From NCBI GenBank assembly GCA_965214795.1, contig OZ243976.1:3286001-3350000 (forward strand): a DNA stretch of 64,000 nt, read 5' to 3'. The stretch is from JAJDXW01 sp965214795 (GTDB lineage: Bacteria; Pseudomonadota; Gammaproteobacteria; HK1). This document shows, piece by piece, positions 8,877 through 16,753 of the stretch. The number at the start of each line of letters is the position of its first letter. Positions within the stretch are counted from its first letter, which is position 1. The notes below the pieces were generated by a model that made no database searches, was not told where the DNA came from, and saw only the letters and a list, made by a program, of their open reading frames with translations. The translations under genes were made by a program, and so were the position numbers.

Positions 8877-9191
8877 CAGCCGCGACCCTCTTCCCGGCGC
8901 ATTGGGAGAACCAGTTCGAATGGGCACCCCTCGATCACGGGACATGCCTGCACAGCCATTCGTTCTGTTTCTCGCATCCTGGGACTGTGAACGAATTGTA
9001 CCTCATCGCTCACCGGCTCGTGTTCCTGCCCGCGGACCCCGGGCATCCGACCGCCGCGTGGCGCGTATGCGAAACGAACGGGTTCGGACCGTTCGCCGGG
9101 ACGGAATCGCTCGACGTACCCCGCGTCGCCGACCTCATGTGCCGCCGCAATGCGGCGGCGGCTCGGGGCGCGTGCGTGGTTGCGGCGCCGT
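8877..9191. other. Intergenic region without a supported gene
   Basis: About 315 bp between the SGNH-like gene and the stop of dnaE2. A plus-strand frame runs through it (starting near 8861) but matches nothing I know and continues antisense into dnaE2. No convincing promoter or terminator was seen. Confidence 0.5.
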
Positions 9192-12100
9192 TCAATGGAA
9201 GTCGCGCGAGGGGAAGAGGCGGCGGGACTCGTTGCGGGGATGGCGCCGGCTCCCCGCCGGCCGTCGGCCCGGCCCGGCCCCGTCGCGCTCGCCGAATCCG
9301 GCGAAAGCCGCCACATCCCTCTCGCCCACCGTGCCGTCCGCGAGGCGCTCGAGCCATTCCGACAGATCGACGACTCGCTCCGCGATCACGTTGACCACCG
9401 ACTCCGAGGACTCCACCCGCCCCTCGACCCGCATCAGGCGAGCGTCCTGCACCTCGAACCGGAAGCGCTGGAAGACCCGCTCCCAGACCACGACGTTCAC
9501 CACCCCTTCCATGTCCTCGATAGTGAGGAAGATCACCCCCTTTGCGGTCCTCGGCCGTTGCCGCACCAGCACCACTCCGGTCACCGCGACCCGGCCGCCG
9601 GAAGGCACTTGGCCGAGCTCTCCGCTCCAGGTGACCCCCTCTCCCACCGCCTCGCGCAGCAGGGCCACCGGGTGGTCGCGGAGGCTGAGCCCCACCGATC
9701 CATAGTCGGCCGCGACCTCCTCGCCCGGCGCCGCGGGCGGGAGCGCCGCCGCTGGCTCCGGCCCCCGGTCCGGCTCGCCCGCGGCGGCGAACAGAGGGAG
9801 CGGCAACCCCTTGATCCGCTCGACCGCCCACCATCCCTCGCGCCGCCCGAGGTCGAGCGAGCCGAAGGCATCCGCGGCGGCAAGGGCGGCCATCGCCCGC
9901 TCCCCGAGCCTCGCCCGGCGGGGAATGTCGGCGGGCTCGCGGTATCCGTTGCCGCGCACCGCCACCAGCTCCCGGACGGCCTCTTCCCCGAGCCCTTTCA
10001 CCAAGCGAAAACCGAGGCGAAGCGCGAACCCGCCTCCTCCGGCCGCCGGCTCCAGAGTGCAGTCCCACTCGCTCGCGTTGACGTCGACCGGACGCACCTC
10101 CACCTTGTGATCGCGAGCATCGCGCACGATCTGGGCCGGGGCGTAGAAGCCCATCGGCTGGCTGTTGAGCAGCGCGCAGGCGAATACCGCCGGATAGCGG
10201 CACTTGAGCCAGGCCGAGGCGTACACCAGGATCGCGAAACTCGCCGCATGGCTCTCGGGGAAGCCGTACTCCCCGAACCCCTCGATCTGGCGCCAGCACT
10301 GCTCGGCGAACTCCGGGGTGCAGCCCCGCGCCACCAGCCGTTCGAGGAAGCGGCGGCGAAACTGCGGCAAGGTGCCGACCCGCCGGAAGGTCGCCATCGC
10401 CCGGCGCAGCCCGTCCGCTTCCTCTGGGGTGAACCCCGCCCCGATGATCGCGATCCGCATCGCCTGCTCCTGGAAGATGGGTATTCCCAGGGTCTTGCGC
10501 AGGACGGGCTCGAGATCCGGCAGCGGATAGCGGACCTCCTCCCGGCCGTTGCGGCGACGAAGGTAGGGATGGACCATGCCGCCCTGGATGGGACCGGGGC
10601 GCACGATCGCCACCTCGATCACCAGATCGTAGAAGGAAGCGGGCTTCATGCGGGGGAGGAAGCTCATCTGGGCGCGGCTTTCCACCTGGAACACCCCCAG
10701 CGAATCGCCCCGGCCCAGCATCTCGTAGACGGCCTCGTCTTCCGGGGGTACGCCAGCGAGCTCGAGACGGCGGCCGTAGTGGGCGGCCAGCAGCTCGAAG
10801 CCCCGGCGAAGGCAGCTCAGCATCCCGAGCCCGAGCACGTCCACCTTGAGGATCCCGAGCGCTTCGAGGTCGTCCTTGTCCCACTCGATCACGGTGCGGT
10901 CGGGCATGGCGGCCGGCCCGATCGGGACTACTTCGTCGAGCCGTCCCTGCCCGATGACGAACCCACCGGGGTGCTGGGAGAGGTGGCGCGGGAACCCGAT
11001 GAGGGTGCGGGCCGCGGCCAGGGTGTGCCGTAGCCGGGGCGCCCGCGGGTCGAGCCCGAGGGCATGCACCGTCTCATCGTCCGGTACCTCGCTGCGGGCA
11101 TGGGCGGCGAGGTCGGAGGTCACCTCCTCGGAGAGCCCGAGTGCCTTGCCCGCCTCGCGGAGCGCGAGCCGGGCCCGGAAGTGGATCACCGTCGCGGTGA
11201 GCGCGGCGCGGTGCCGGCCCCACCGTTCGTACACGTGCTGGATCACCTCTTCCCGGCGCTCGTGCTCGAAATCGACGTCGATGTCCGGCGGCTCCCCGCG
11301 TTCTTCGGACACGAAGCGCTCGAACAGGAGGTCGCCCTGGGCCGGATCGACGGCGGTGATCCCGAGCACGTAACACACCGCGGAGTTGGCGGCCGACCCC
11401 CGCCCCTGGGCGAGAATCCCGCGCGACTTCGCATAGCGGACGAGGTCGTACACGGTGAGGAAATAGGGCGCGTAGCCGAGCCGGGCGATGATCTCGAGCT
11501 CGCGCTCCAACTGAGCCTGCACGGGAGCGGGGACCCGGGAGCCGTATCGTTCGGCCGCCCCCTCGCGCACCGCCTGTTCCAGCCGGGCCATCGCGGGACG
11601 TCCGTCGGGACCGGCCTCGTCCGGATAGTCGAGACGGAGCTGATCGAGGGAGAAGCCGACCCGCCCGGCGATGTCCAGGGTCGCCTCGACCGCCTCGGGG
11701 CGGTCCCGGAACAGCCGCGCCATCTCGGCCGGAGACTTGAGCCGGCGCTCGGCATTCTTGAGGACCGCGACCCCCATCTCGTCGATGCACCGCCCGGTGC
11801 GCAGGCAGGCGAGCACGTCGGCCACGGGGCGCCGGCCCGGGTGATGCATGAGGACCGCGTTGGTCGCCACGAGGGGCACCCCGGCGGCCCGGGCGGCGCG
11901 CGCCACCTTCTCTTCCCACCCGTCGTTCGGAGGCGTGGTCAACCACCGGCGAAGCGCGAGCCACACCTGCCCGGGAAAGGCCGCGCGCCACGCGGCGAGG
12001 ATCGAAGCCAGGTCCGGGACCGGGTCCGAAGCCGGGTCGGGGGCTGAATCGGGGGCCGGACCGTCCGGCGGCAGCACGATCAGAGCCATCCCCTGCGCCG

Positions 12101-12638
12101 CGGTGAGGAGGTCGCCGGCGCGGAGCCTTCCGCCCCCGGCTCCGCCTTCGTCTCCGTCTCCCCGCCCCGCCTTGCGTTCACCCCGGCTCCGCCCGTCTTC
12201 CCGATCTCGAACCCGCCCGGCCCCCCGGTCCCGGCTCCCACCCCGTCCCCGGCCCTCTTTCCCGGCTCGGGCCTTGCCCTCCGTCAACAGCCGGGACAGC
12301 CGTCCGTAGGCGACCCGGTCGCACGGATAGACGAGCACGGACGGAGCGTCCCCGAGGTCGAGCCGGGCCCCGACGATCGACCGCAGACCCGCCGCCCGCG
12401 CCGCCACGTGGACCCGCACCGCCCCGGCGAGCGAGTCGTGGTCCGCGACCCCGAGGGCCTCCAGACCGAGCGCGGCCGCCTCCCGGACCAGCTCCTCGGG
12501 GTGGGAGGCGCCCCGCAGGAAGGAGTAGCTCGAGATCGCCTCGAGTTCCGCGTAACGAGCGGCGTTCCCCCCGGGGGCCGCGCGGGAAACGGCGCGCGGG
12601 CAGCGGGTGGGACGCCCGTCGTCCGCCGCTCGGCTCAT
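9192..12638 (-). CDS. dnaE2: Error-prone DNA polymerase DnaE2 (ImuC)
   Basis: 1148 residues from an ATG at 12638 preceded by GAGGAAGG. It is the C-family polymerase of the SOS mutasome, acting with ImuA and ImuB in lesion bypass. Domains: PHP (YAELEAISSYSFLRGASHP, GVADHDSLAGA), palm with catalytic aspartates in PDIDVDFEHERREE and in VDVLGLGMLSCLRR, then HhH and a C-terminal OB fold (VAVTGVVLVRQRPRTAKGVI). A Gly/Arg/Asp-rich insertion at about residues 120-170 and a Pro/Asp/Ser-rich stretch soon after interrupt the PHP region; these are not usual. It ends the imuA-imuB-dnaE2 operon, 235 bases after imuB, a gap with no recognised gene. Confidence 0.95.
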   Translation of the reverse strand: MSRAADDGRPTRCPRAVSRAAPGGNAARYAELEAISSYSFLRGASHPEELVREAAALGLEALGVADHDSLAGAVRVHVAARAAGLRSIVGARLDLGDAPSVLVYPCDRVAYGRLSRLLTEGKARAGKEGRGRGGSRDRGAGRVRDREDGRSRGERKAGRGDGDEGGAGGGRLRAGDLLTAAQGMALIVLPPDGPAPDSAPDPASDPVPDLASILAAWRAAFPGQVWLALRRWLTTPPNDGWEEKVARAARAAGVPLVATNAVLMHHPGRRPVADVLACLRTGRCIDEMGVAVLKNAERRLKSPAEMARLFRDRPEAVEATLDIAGRVGFSLDQLRLDYPDEAGPDGRPAMARLEQAVREGAAERYGSRVPAPVQAQLERELEIIARLGYAPYFLTVYDLVRYAKSRGILAQGRGSAANSAVCYVLGITAVDPAQGDLLFERFVSEERGEPPDIDVDFEHERREEVIQHVYERWGRHRAALTATVIHFRARLALREAGKALGLSEEVTSDLAAHARSEVPDDETVHALGLDPRAPRLRHTLAAARTLIGFPRHLSQHPGGFVIGQGRLDEVVPIGPAAMPDRTVIEWDKDDLEALGILKVDVLGLGMLSCLRRGFELLAAHYGRRLELAGVPPEDEAVYEMLGRGDSLGVFQVESRAQMSFLPRMKPASFYDLVIEVAIVRPGPIQGGMVHPYLRRRNGREEVRYPLPDLEPVLRKTLGIPIFQEQAMRIAIIGAGFTPEEADGLRRAMATFRRVGTLPQFRRRFLERLVARGCTPEFAEQCWRQIEGFGEYGFPESHAASFAILVYASAWLKCRYPAVFACALLNSQPMGFYAPAQIVRDARDHKVEVRPVDVNASEWDCTLEPAAGGGGFALRLGFRLVKGLGEEAVRELVAVRGNGYREPADIPRRARLGERAMAALAAADAFGSLDLGRREGWWAVERIKGLPLPLFAAAGEPDRGPEPAAALPPAAPGEEVAADYGSVGLSLRDHPVALLREAVGEGVTWSGELGQVPSGGRVAVTGVVLVRQRPRTAKGVIFLTIEDMEGVVNVVVWERVFQRFRFEVQDARLMRVEGRVESSESVVNVIAERVVDLSEWLERLADGTVGERDVAAFAGFGERDGAGPGRRPAGSRRHPRNESRRLFPSRDFH

Positions 12639-12873
12639 TTCCTTCCTCGCGATCCGGACCCTTCGCCGAGTGTCGCCGCGAGGGTGCGAGGCCACCGCGG
12701 ACCCGGAGCGCCCGCACGGAGAGACCCGGAAGCCGCGACCGGTGCGGCGCCGGACCGGCCCGAGGGAGCGCATCGCGCCCGTGATCGCACCCGTGATCGC
12801 ACCCGGGCGGAGAACGAAGCGGGGGCGAGGCACGGGCTCCGCCTCCGCGGCAGGAGATGGAAAGGAGCCCGGA

Positions 12874-14607
12874 TCAAGGGAAGAGCCCGTGCAGAAACCA
12901 GCGTGCGGGTCCGGGATGCAGGTCCCGGTAAATCCACAGCCGAACGCCCTCCTCGGTCTCGACCTGCCAGTAGTCGCGCCCCGCGGGCGGCCCTTCGTCC
13001 CGGCTTTCGCCGGCTCCTTCGCCCCACCATTCGGAGGCGATCCGCTCGGGCCCCCGGGCTCTTCGCAGGCGTACCCTGCGGCCGCCCCTGCGGAGGAGCG
13101 CGGCGGGAGGATCGAGCGGGTCGTCCGACGCACTCTCCACCGCGACCGGCTCCGGGGCGACGAGCAGCCGCAATGGCCGCGGATTCCCTCCGCCGGCCGT
13201 GCTCCATCCCGTCCCATCCGGCGGCGCCCCGTCCGGCCTCGACCCCTCCCATCCGAACCTCCCCCCCTCCTCCGCCGCGAGCGTGTCGAGAGCCCGTCGC
13301 GGCGGGCCGTATCGTCCGGGGCGGCTCCGCGAGCCGGAGGAAAAGGTCGAGCGCGCCGCCGGTACTTCGTCGAGGCGGCCGGGGTCCGGCACCGGGGTGA
13401 ACGAGGCGGCACGCGGCCGCGGGACGGCGGCGGCCGCGGCGGGGCTTCGGCGGGACCCGGGGGCCAGCATCGGCTCGACCTCGAACGTCGCCTCCGGACG
13501 ATGGCGGGCCGCCGGCCGGAACCGGACCAGGTTGCGGGACCCGAGGCGGGCCGAGAGACGCTCCCACAAGCCTTCCCGGTCGGACCCGGCCGCGGGGTCG
13601 AACCGCTCCACCGCGGCGGCGGCGAGATCGAGGCGGGCCGCTCCGCCGGCCGGGTCGAATGCCTCGGGGCGTTCCCGAAAGAGATCGAGCCACCGACGGG
13701 GGTCACGGAGTCCCCGCCCCGCACGGACTTCGATCCGCCGGGGTCCGGCCTCCCGGGCCTCGAAGCCGAGGTCCAGGATCATCTTCCGCGCCCCGAGGTC
13801 TCCCCCGCGGAGCCGGGTGCACAGCTTCTCCAGCAAGGCGGCCAGGACCGCTTCGACCGATGCGGGGTCCCGCAGGGACTCCATCCCCTCCCAGCCGACC
13901 CGAAGCGGGGGGCGGGGCGGGCGCACCCCGAGCGGTTCGGACCCGCTTCCATGCGCCTCGAGCATTCGATCGAGACAGCGAGGCAACCACTCGCCGAACC
14001 GTTCGGCGAGAGCGGTTCGGGAACGGCTCGCGAGATCGCCGATGCGCCGCAGCCCGACCCGGCGCAGCCGCGTCACGCTCTCGGCGTCGAGACGAAGTGC
14101 CTCCACCGGCAGCTTGCGAACCTCGGCCGGAGAACCGATGGTGAGGTTCGATTCCGCAAAACGGGCGAGCCCCCAGGCGGCCTCGACGCCTCCCGCCACC
14201 GCGGCCCGCACCGACCACCCGCGCTCCGCGAAAACACGGCGGCAGTCTTCGAGCATGGCCCGCTCGCCGCCGAAGAGATGGGCGGTTCCCGCCACGTCGA
14301 CGAGAAGGTCGTCGGCCCCCGGCACGACCCAAGGCCCGTACCGCTCCGCGGTCCGCCCCGCGACCCGCATGGCCCGGGTCTCACGTTCGCGGTCCGGAGG
14401 GCTTGCCAGCAGGGACGGACACCGCGCGCGGGCGTCGCCCCACCCCATTCCGGGTCTCACCCCCGCAGCTTCGGCCGCTTCCGACACGGCCGCCACCTTC
14501 GTGCCACCCTGCGCGACCGTCACCATCGGTCGGCCTCCGGCCCCCTCCACCCGGCTCAGGCACTCCGTCGCCAACCGGGGAAACCACACGCAAAGCACCC
14601 GTCGCAT
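12874..14607 (-). CDS. imuB: ImuB, Y-family polymerase-like mutasome subunit
   Basis: 577 residues. The N-terminus MRRVLCVWFPRLATECL and the palm-like DDLLVDVAGTAHLFGGE are typical of ImuB, an inactive Y-family relative that bridges ImuA, DnaE2 and the beta clamp. A helix-hairpin region follows (LRRVGLRRIGDLASR, FGEWLPRCLDRMLEAHG). The C-terminus RDYWQVETEEGVRLWIYRDL ... WFLHGLFP is the conserved family end. Between about residues 385 and 480 there is a long Pro/Gly/Ser/Arg-rich stretch that looks like an insertion. Its start lies 227 bases inside the imuA frame, an unusually deep overlap. Confidence 0.92.
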   Translation of the reverse strand: MRRVLCVWFPRLATECLSRVEGAGGRPMVTVAQGGTKVAAVSEAAEAAGVRPGMGWGDARARCPSLLASPPDRERETRAMRVAGRTAERYGPWVVPGADDLLVDVAGTAHLFGGERAMLEDCRRVFAERGWSVRAAVAGGVEAAWGLARFAESNLTIGSPAEVRKLPVEALRLDAESVTRLRRVGLRRIGDLASRSRTALAERFGEWLPRCLDRMLEAHGSGSEPLGVRPPRPPLRVGWEGMESLRDPASVEAVLAALLEKLCTRLRGGDLGARKMILDLGFEAREAGPRRIEVRAGRGLRDPRRWLDLFRERPEAFDPAGGAARLDLAAAAVERFDPAAGSDREGLWERLSARLGSRNLVRFRPAARHRPEATFEVEPMLAPGSRRSPAAAAAVPRPRAASFTPVPDPGRLDEVPAARSTFSSGSRSRPGRYGPPRRALDTLAAEEGGRFGWEGSRPDGAPPDGTGWSTAGGGNPRPLRLLVAPEPVAVESASDDPLDPPAALLRRGGRRVRLRRARGPERIASEWWGEGAGESRDEGPPAGRDYWQVETEEGVRLWIYRDLHPGPARWFLHGLFP

Positions 14608-15208
14608 CGCTCCTCTCCACCAGCCACTCGCACGGCCTTGCTCGGCGCACCCGCCGGAGCGTCCACCGCCACCGGGGCCCTCTGCCCCCTCCCGGCACGG
14701 GAGCCGCCTCCCAGCCGCTTTCCGCCCAGCTCACGTCGCGCGCCCGGGCCAGGAACACGAAGCCGAGTCCCTCACCGGCCTCCGCCGCGAGCTGGAGCCG
14801 GCGGCCGTGCACGGAGCGCAACTCCCCGGCCACCTCGACCACCACCGCCGCGAGCCCCGGCTCACGAAGCCCGGTCTCCGCCGCTCCGAGCGCCGCCGTC
14901 TCGTTCCTCGCCCGGGCCATCACCAGGCGGTGCGGGTCCAGGCCGAGAGCAGCGAATCCCGGAGGATGAAGGGAAGGAAAGGGGCCGCCTTCGACCACGC
15001 ACCACAGGATCGGCCCGCGCAGGCGGGCGCACAGCACCGCCACGAACGCGGTGGCCCCGGGGCCGGCCACCGCATGCACCCGTCCTCGAGCCAGTCCGCC
15101 GCCGAGCCGGCGGTCGATCTCTCCTCCGTCCACGCTCGCCCGAGGCAGCCCCCACCTCCCTTCGAGGGCTCCGATCCGGGCTCGCAGCCTTCCCCGTGCG
15201 TCCTTCAT
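14381..15208 (-). CDS. imuA: ImuA, RecA-like mutasome protein
   Basis: 275 residues from the ATG at 15208; first gene of the SOS mutagenesis operon. The RecA/SulA-like core is recognisable: IDRRLGGGLARGRVHAVAGPG, then ILWCVVEGGPFPSLHPPGFAALGLDPHRLVMA and LAAVVVEVAGEL. The Walker A loop is degenerate (GPGATAF, no GKT/S), as is common in ImuA. Family similarity ends near residue 210; the last ~65 residues are Gly/Arg-rich and overlap imuB in another frame, so they may be a read-on tail in GC-rich DNA. A promoter and LexA operator lie 33-79 bases upstream. Confidence 0.88.
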   Translation of the reverse strand: MKDARGRLRARIGALEGRWGLPRASVDGGEIDRRLGGGLARGRVHAVAGPGATAFVAVLCARLRGPILWCVVEGGPFPSLHPPGFAALGLDPHRLVMARARNETAALGAAETGLREPGLAAVVVEVAGELRSVHGRRLQLAAEAGEGLGFVFLARARDVSWAESGWEAAPVPGGGRGPRWRWTLRRVRRARPCEWLVERSDATGALRVVSPVGDGVPEPGGGGRRPTDGDGRAGWHEGGGRVGSGRSCGGETRNGVGRRPRAVSVPAGKPSGPRT

Positions 15209-15240
15209 GCCGAAATCGTGACCGGGTCCTGCGCCCCTCG

Positions 15241-15287
15241 GTTCTTTTCAGGTTCTCTTTATGACGCTTCTCGGGTTCGAATGTCAA
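15241..15287 (-). promoter_or_regulatory. imuA promoter with LexA operator GTTC-N7-GTTC
   Basis: On the minus strand TTGACA (15287-15282) is a perfect -35 box. After 17 bases comes TCATAA (15264-15259) as -10. Immediately downstream, covering the expected transcription start, is GAACCTGAAAAGAAC (15255-15241), on the plus strand GTTC-TTTTCAG-GTTC. This direct repeat is the LexA recognition pattern described for Alphaproteobacteria, whereas typical gammaproteobacterial LexA uses CTGT-N8-ACAG. Its position between -10 and the imuA ATG at 15208 fits repression. The sequence is certain; the binding protein is inferred. Confidence 0.8.
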
Positions 15288-15350
15288 TCGACCGTTCCCT
15301 TCCCCTCCCTCGCCTTCCGGCAAGCCGGCCCGCCGCCCGGGACTGAATCC

Positions 15351-15500
15351 ATTCTCTCGATCGTATTCAATCAATTCAAAGAACTATGTCGATCGCGGAG
15401 CTCTTCGCGCGAAGTCGTCGTCAACCGAGGAAAGAGATTCCGCCCCAATGAGCTACGCTGTCCGGTGGCCATCGGGGACGTCCGGGAACAGCTCGGCCCC
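15351..15500 (+). repeat. Dispersed repeat family 1, copy B
   Basis: Same orientation and layout as copy A at 6925: AT-rich start with TCGATCGTATTCAATCAATT, palindrome CTTCGCGCGAAG, then GTCGTCGTCAACCGAGGAAA, and an end matching copy A (GGTGGCCATCGGGGACGTCC, GGGAACAGCTCGG). It lies in the non-coding stretch upstream of the imuA promoter. The ~230 bases after it (15501-15727) hold no gene I can support. Confidence 0.85.
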
Positions 15501-15727
15501 GGCCGCCGCCGGGGAGAACGAAATTCGGTGATCGATCCTTCCATCTCCTGGTTGCGCACGATTTTCAGCTCGGACCCGGGCACGATGGGGGTTCGCTTCG
15601 CAAGCACGGCGGCGCACCCGAAACGGTGGCCACGCCAGCCGGAAAGGTCGTCGTGGGGGGCCGGACCCCGGGATTGCGCAGTCCGGGAAACGCAACCCGA
15701 TCTTCGCCCGGAGCCAGGTCCGATCCT

Positions 15728-15782
15728 GATCAATTATAATTTTGTATTTCAATAAATTATATGTAGTTAATGATAATGTTCA
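15728..15782 (+). promoter_or_regulatory. AT-rich block, possible promoter/UP region
   Basis: About 55 bases of almost pure A/T in a ~70 % GC background, including TTCAAT and, 18 bases on, GATAAT, a possible -35/-10 pair. It lies ~175 bases upstream of the outer-membrane protein gene on the plus strand. A promoter is plausible, but it could also be part of a decayed repeat. Confidence 0.35.
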
Positions 15783-15957
15783 TCGAACGAGAAACCCCTG
15801 GTTTTCGAACCGATCCTGTAGGCTGTCGCCCGGGGAAGGTCCGGCCGGGGCGGGGGTAGACCTCCAAGCGGGTTCCCGTCTATGATCCGATACCCGATCC
15901 GGATGAGGCTTTTCCCGCGGGATCGACCAGGGGTGTCCAGGGATGTACGGAAGAGAC

Positions 15958-16617
15958 ATGAGGCGCCACAGCGGCATCATTTCCGTTCTCCTGGCCGTCG
16001 CCGCGATCTCGTGCGGCGCGGCCCATGCGGAAAACGATCCGGACAGGGGGTGGGGTGAAGTCACGTTCCGGCCCTGGATCGGCACTCTCGGCGTTCGATT
16101 CCACTCCGAAAGCCTGTTCGAGGAGCCCGCTCCCGCCCGCCCCTTTCCCGATGGACGTGCCGCCGCGAACGGACTGTCGGACCAGGCCAGTACGGCCGGC
16201 CTGCAAGGATTCAGCCTCCAGGGTGAATGGCGGCCGTTCCGGAACGGCTTCCGCCTCAATTTCGCCATGTACCTCGATCCGGTCGAGTCGGATGACGCCG
16301 GCCTCTTCCGGGCCCGGAAGCTGGCGAAGACCGGCTCCGCATCCGACGACCTCGGCTCGCTCAGCAGCTTCGAAGCCATTCCCTACGTGGGTCTGGGCTG
16401 GCGGACGAACGGCGGAGGGCTGGACGTGAACCTCGACATCGGGGCCTTTCTCTCCGGTGAGGATTCTCTTCGCGCGGACTCCTGCCCGGGCTCCGGCCCG
16501 CCCCTCGCGGGGTGTGGCGCCGCTTCCTTCGGAAACGGTCGAGGCAAGCTGTCCAGCTCCTTCCGCAGCTTCGAGTGGTACCCGGTTGTCTCGCTCGGGC
16601 TCGAATATCGTTTCTGA
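15958..16617 (+). CDS. Outer-membrane beta-barrel protein, uncharacterised
   Basis: 219 residues from the ATG at 15958; an ATG 15 bases earlier is also possible. It opens with a clear Sec signal peptide (MRRHSGIISVLLAVAAISCG, likely cleavage after AHA). The mature protein has alternating hydrophobic strands (FRLNFAMYLDPV, AIPYVGLGWRTN, LDVNLDIGAFLSG) and ends VVSLGLEYRF, with a terminal phenylalanine as in BAM-inserted barrels. A small OmpW/OmpA-sized barrel of about eight strands is likely. Two cysteines near the C-terminus (SCPGSG, GCGAAS) could form a disulfide in a loop. It stands alone between the repeat-bearing region and purL. Confidence 0.7.
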   Translation: MRRHSGIISVLLAVAAISCGAAHAENDPDRGWGEVTFRPWIGTLGVRFHSESLFEEPAPARPFPDGRAAANGLSDQASTAGLQGFSLQGEWRPFRNGFRLNFAMYLDPVESDDAGLFRARKLAKTGSASDDLGSLSSFEAIPYVGLGWRTNGGGLDVNLDIGAFLSGEDSLRADSCPGSGPPLAGCGAASFGNGRGKLSSSFRSFEWYPVVSLGLEYRF

Positions 16618-16753
16618 TCTCCCGGGATCGACCCCGGGGTCGGCCGGCAGGGCCGGGCCGCTCGTTTGAACCGACCGTGACGGGGCTCGGCCGCCGCGTG
16701 GCCGCTCCCCCGGCGGATGCCCGGCCACCTGCCGGCGATGGTGTCTCCCGCCG

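Noticed and set aside
8861..9394. Plus-strand frame across the dnaE2 stop region
   Set aside because: No similarity recognised, runs antisense into dnaE2, no ribosome site.
15268..15285. GGGTTCGAAT resembling a tRNA T-arm
   Set aside because: No acceptor stem or CCA end around it; it overlaps the imuA promoter.
12607..15346. Several long plus-strand frames opposite imuB/imuA
   Set aside because: No recognisable motifs; the minus strand carries ImuA and ImuB signatures end to end.
15453..15752. Minus-strand frame starting MKYKIIIDQDRTW beside repeat copy B
   Set aside because: Composition after the start is Arg/Pro-rich and no family is recognisable.
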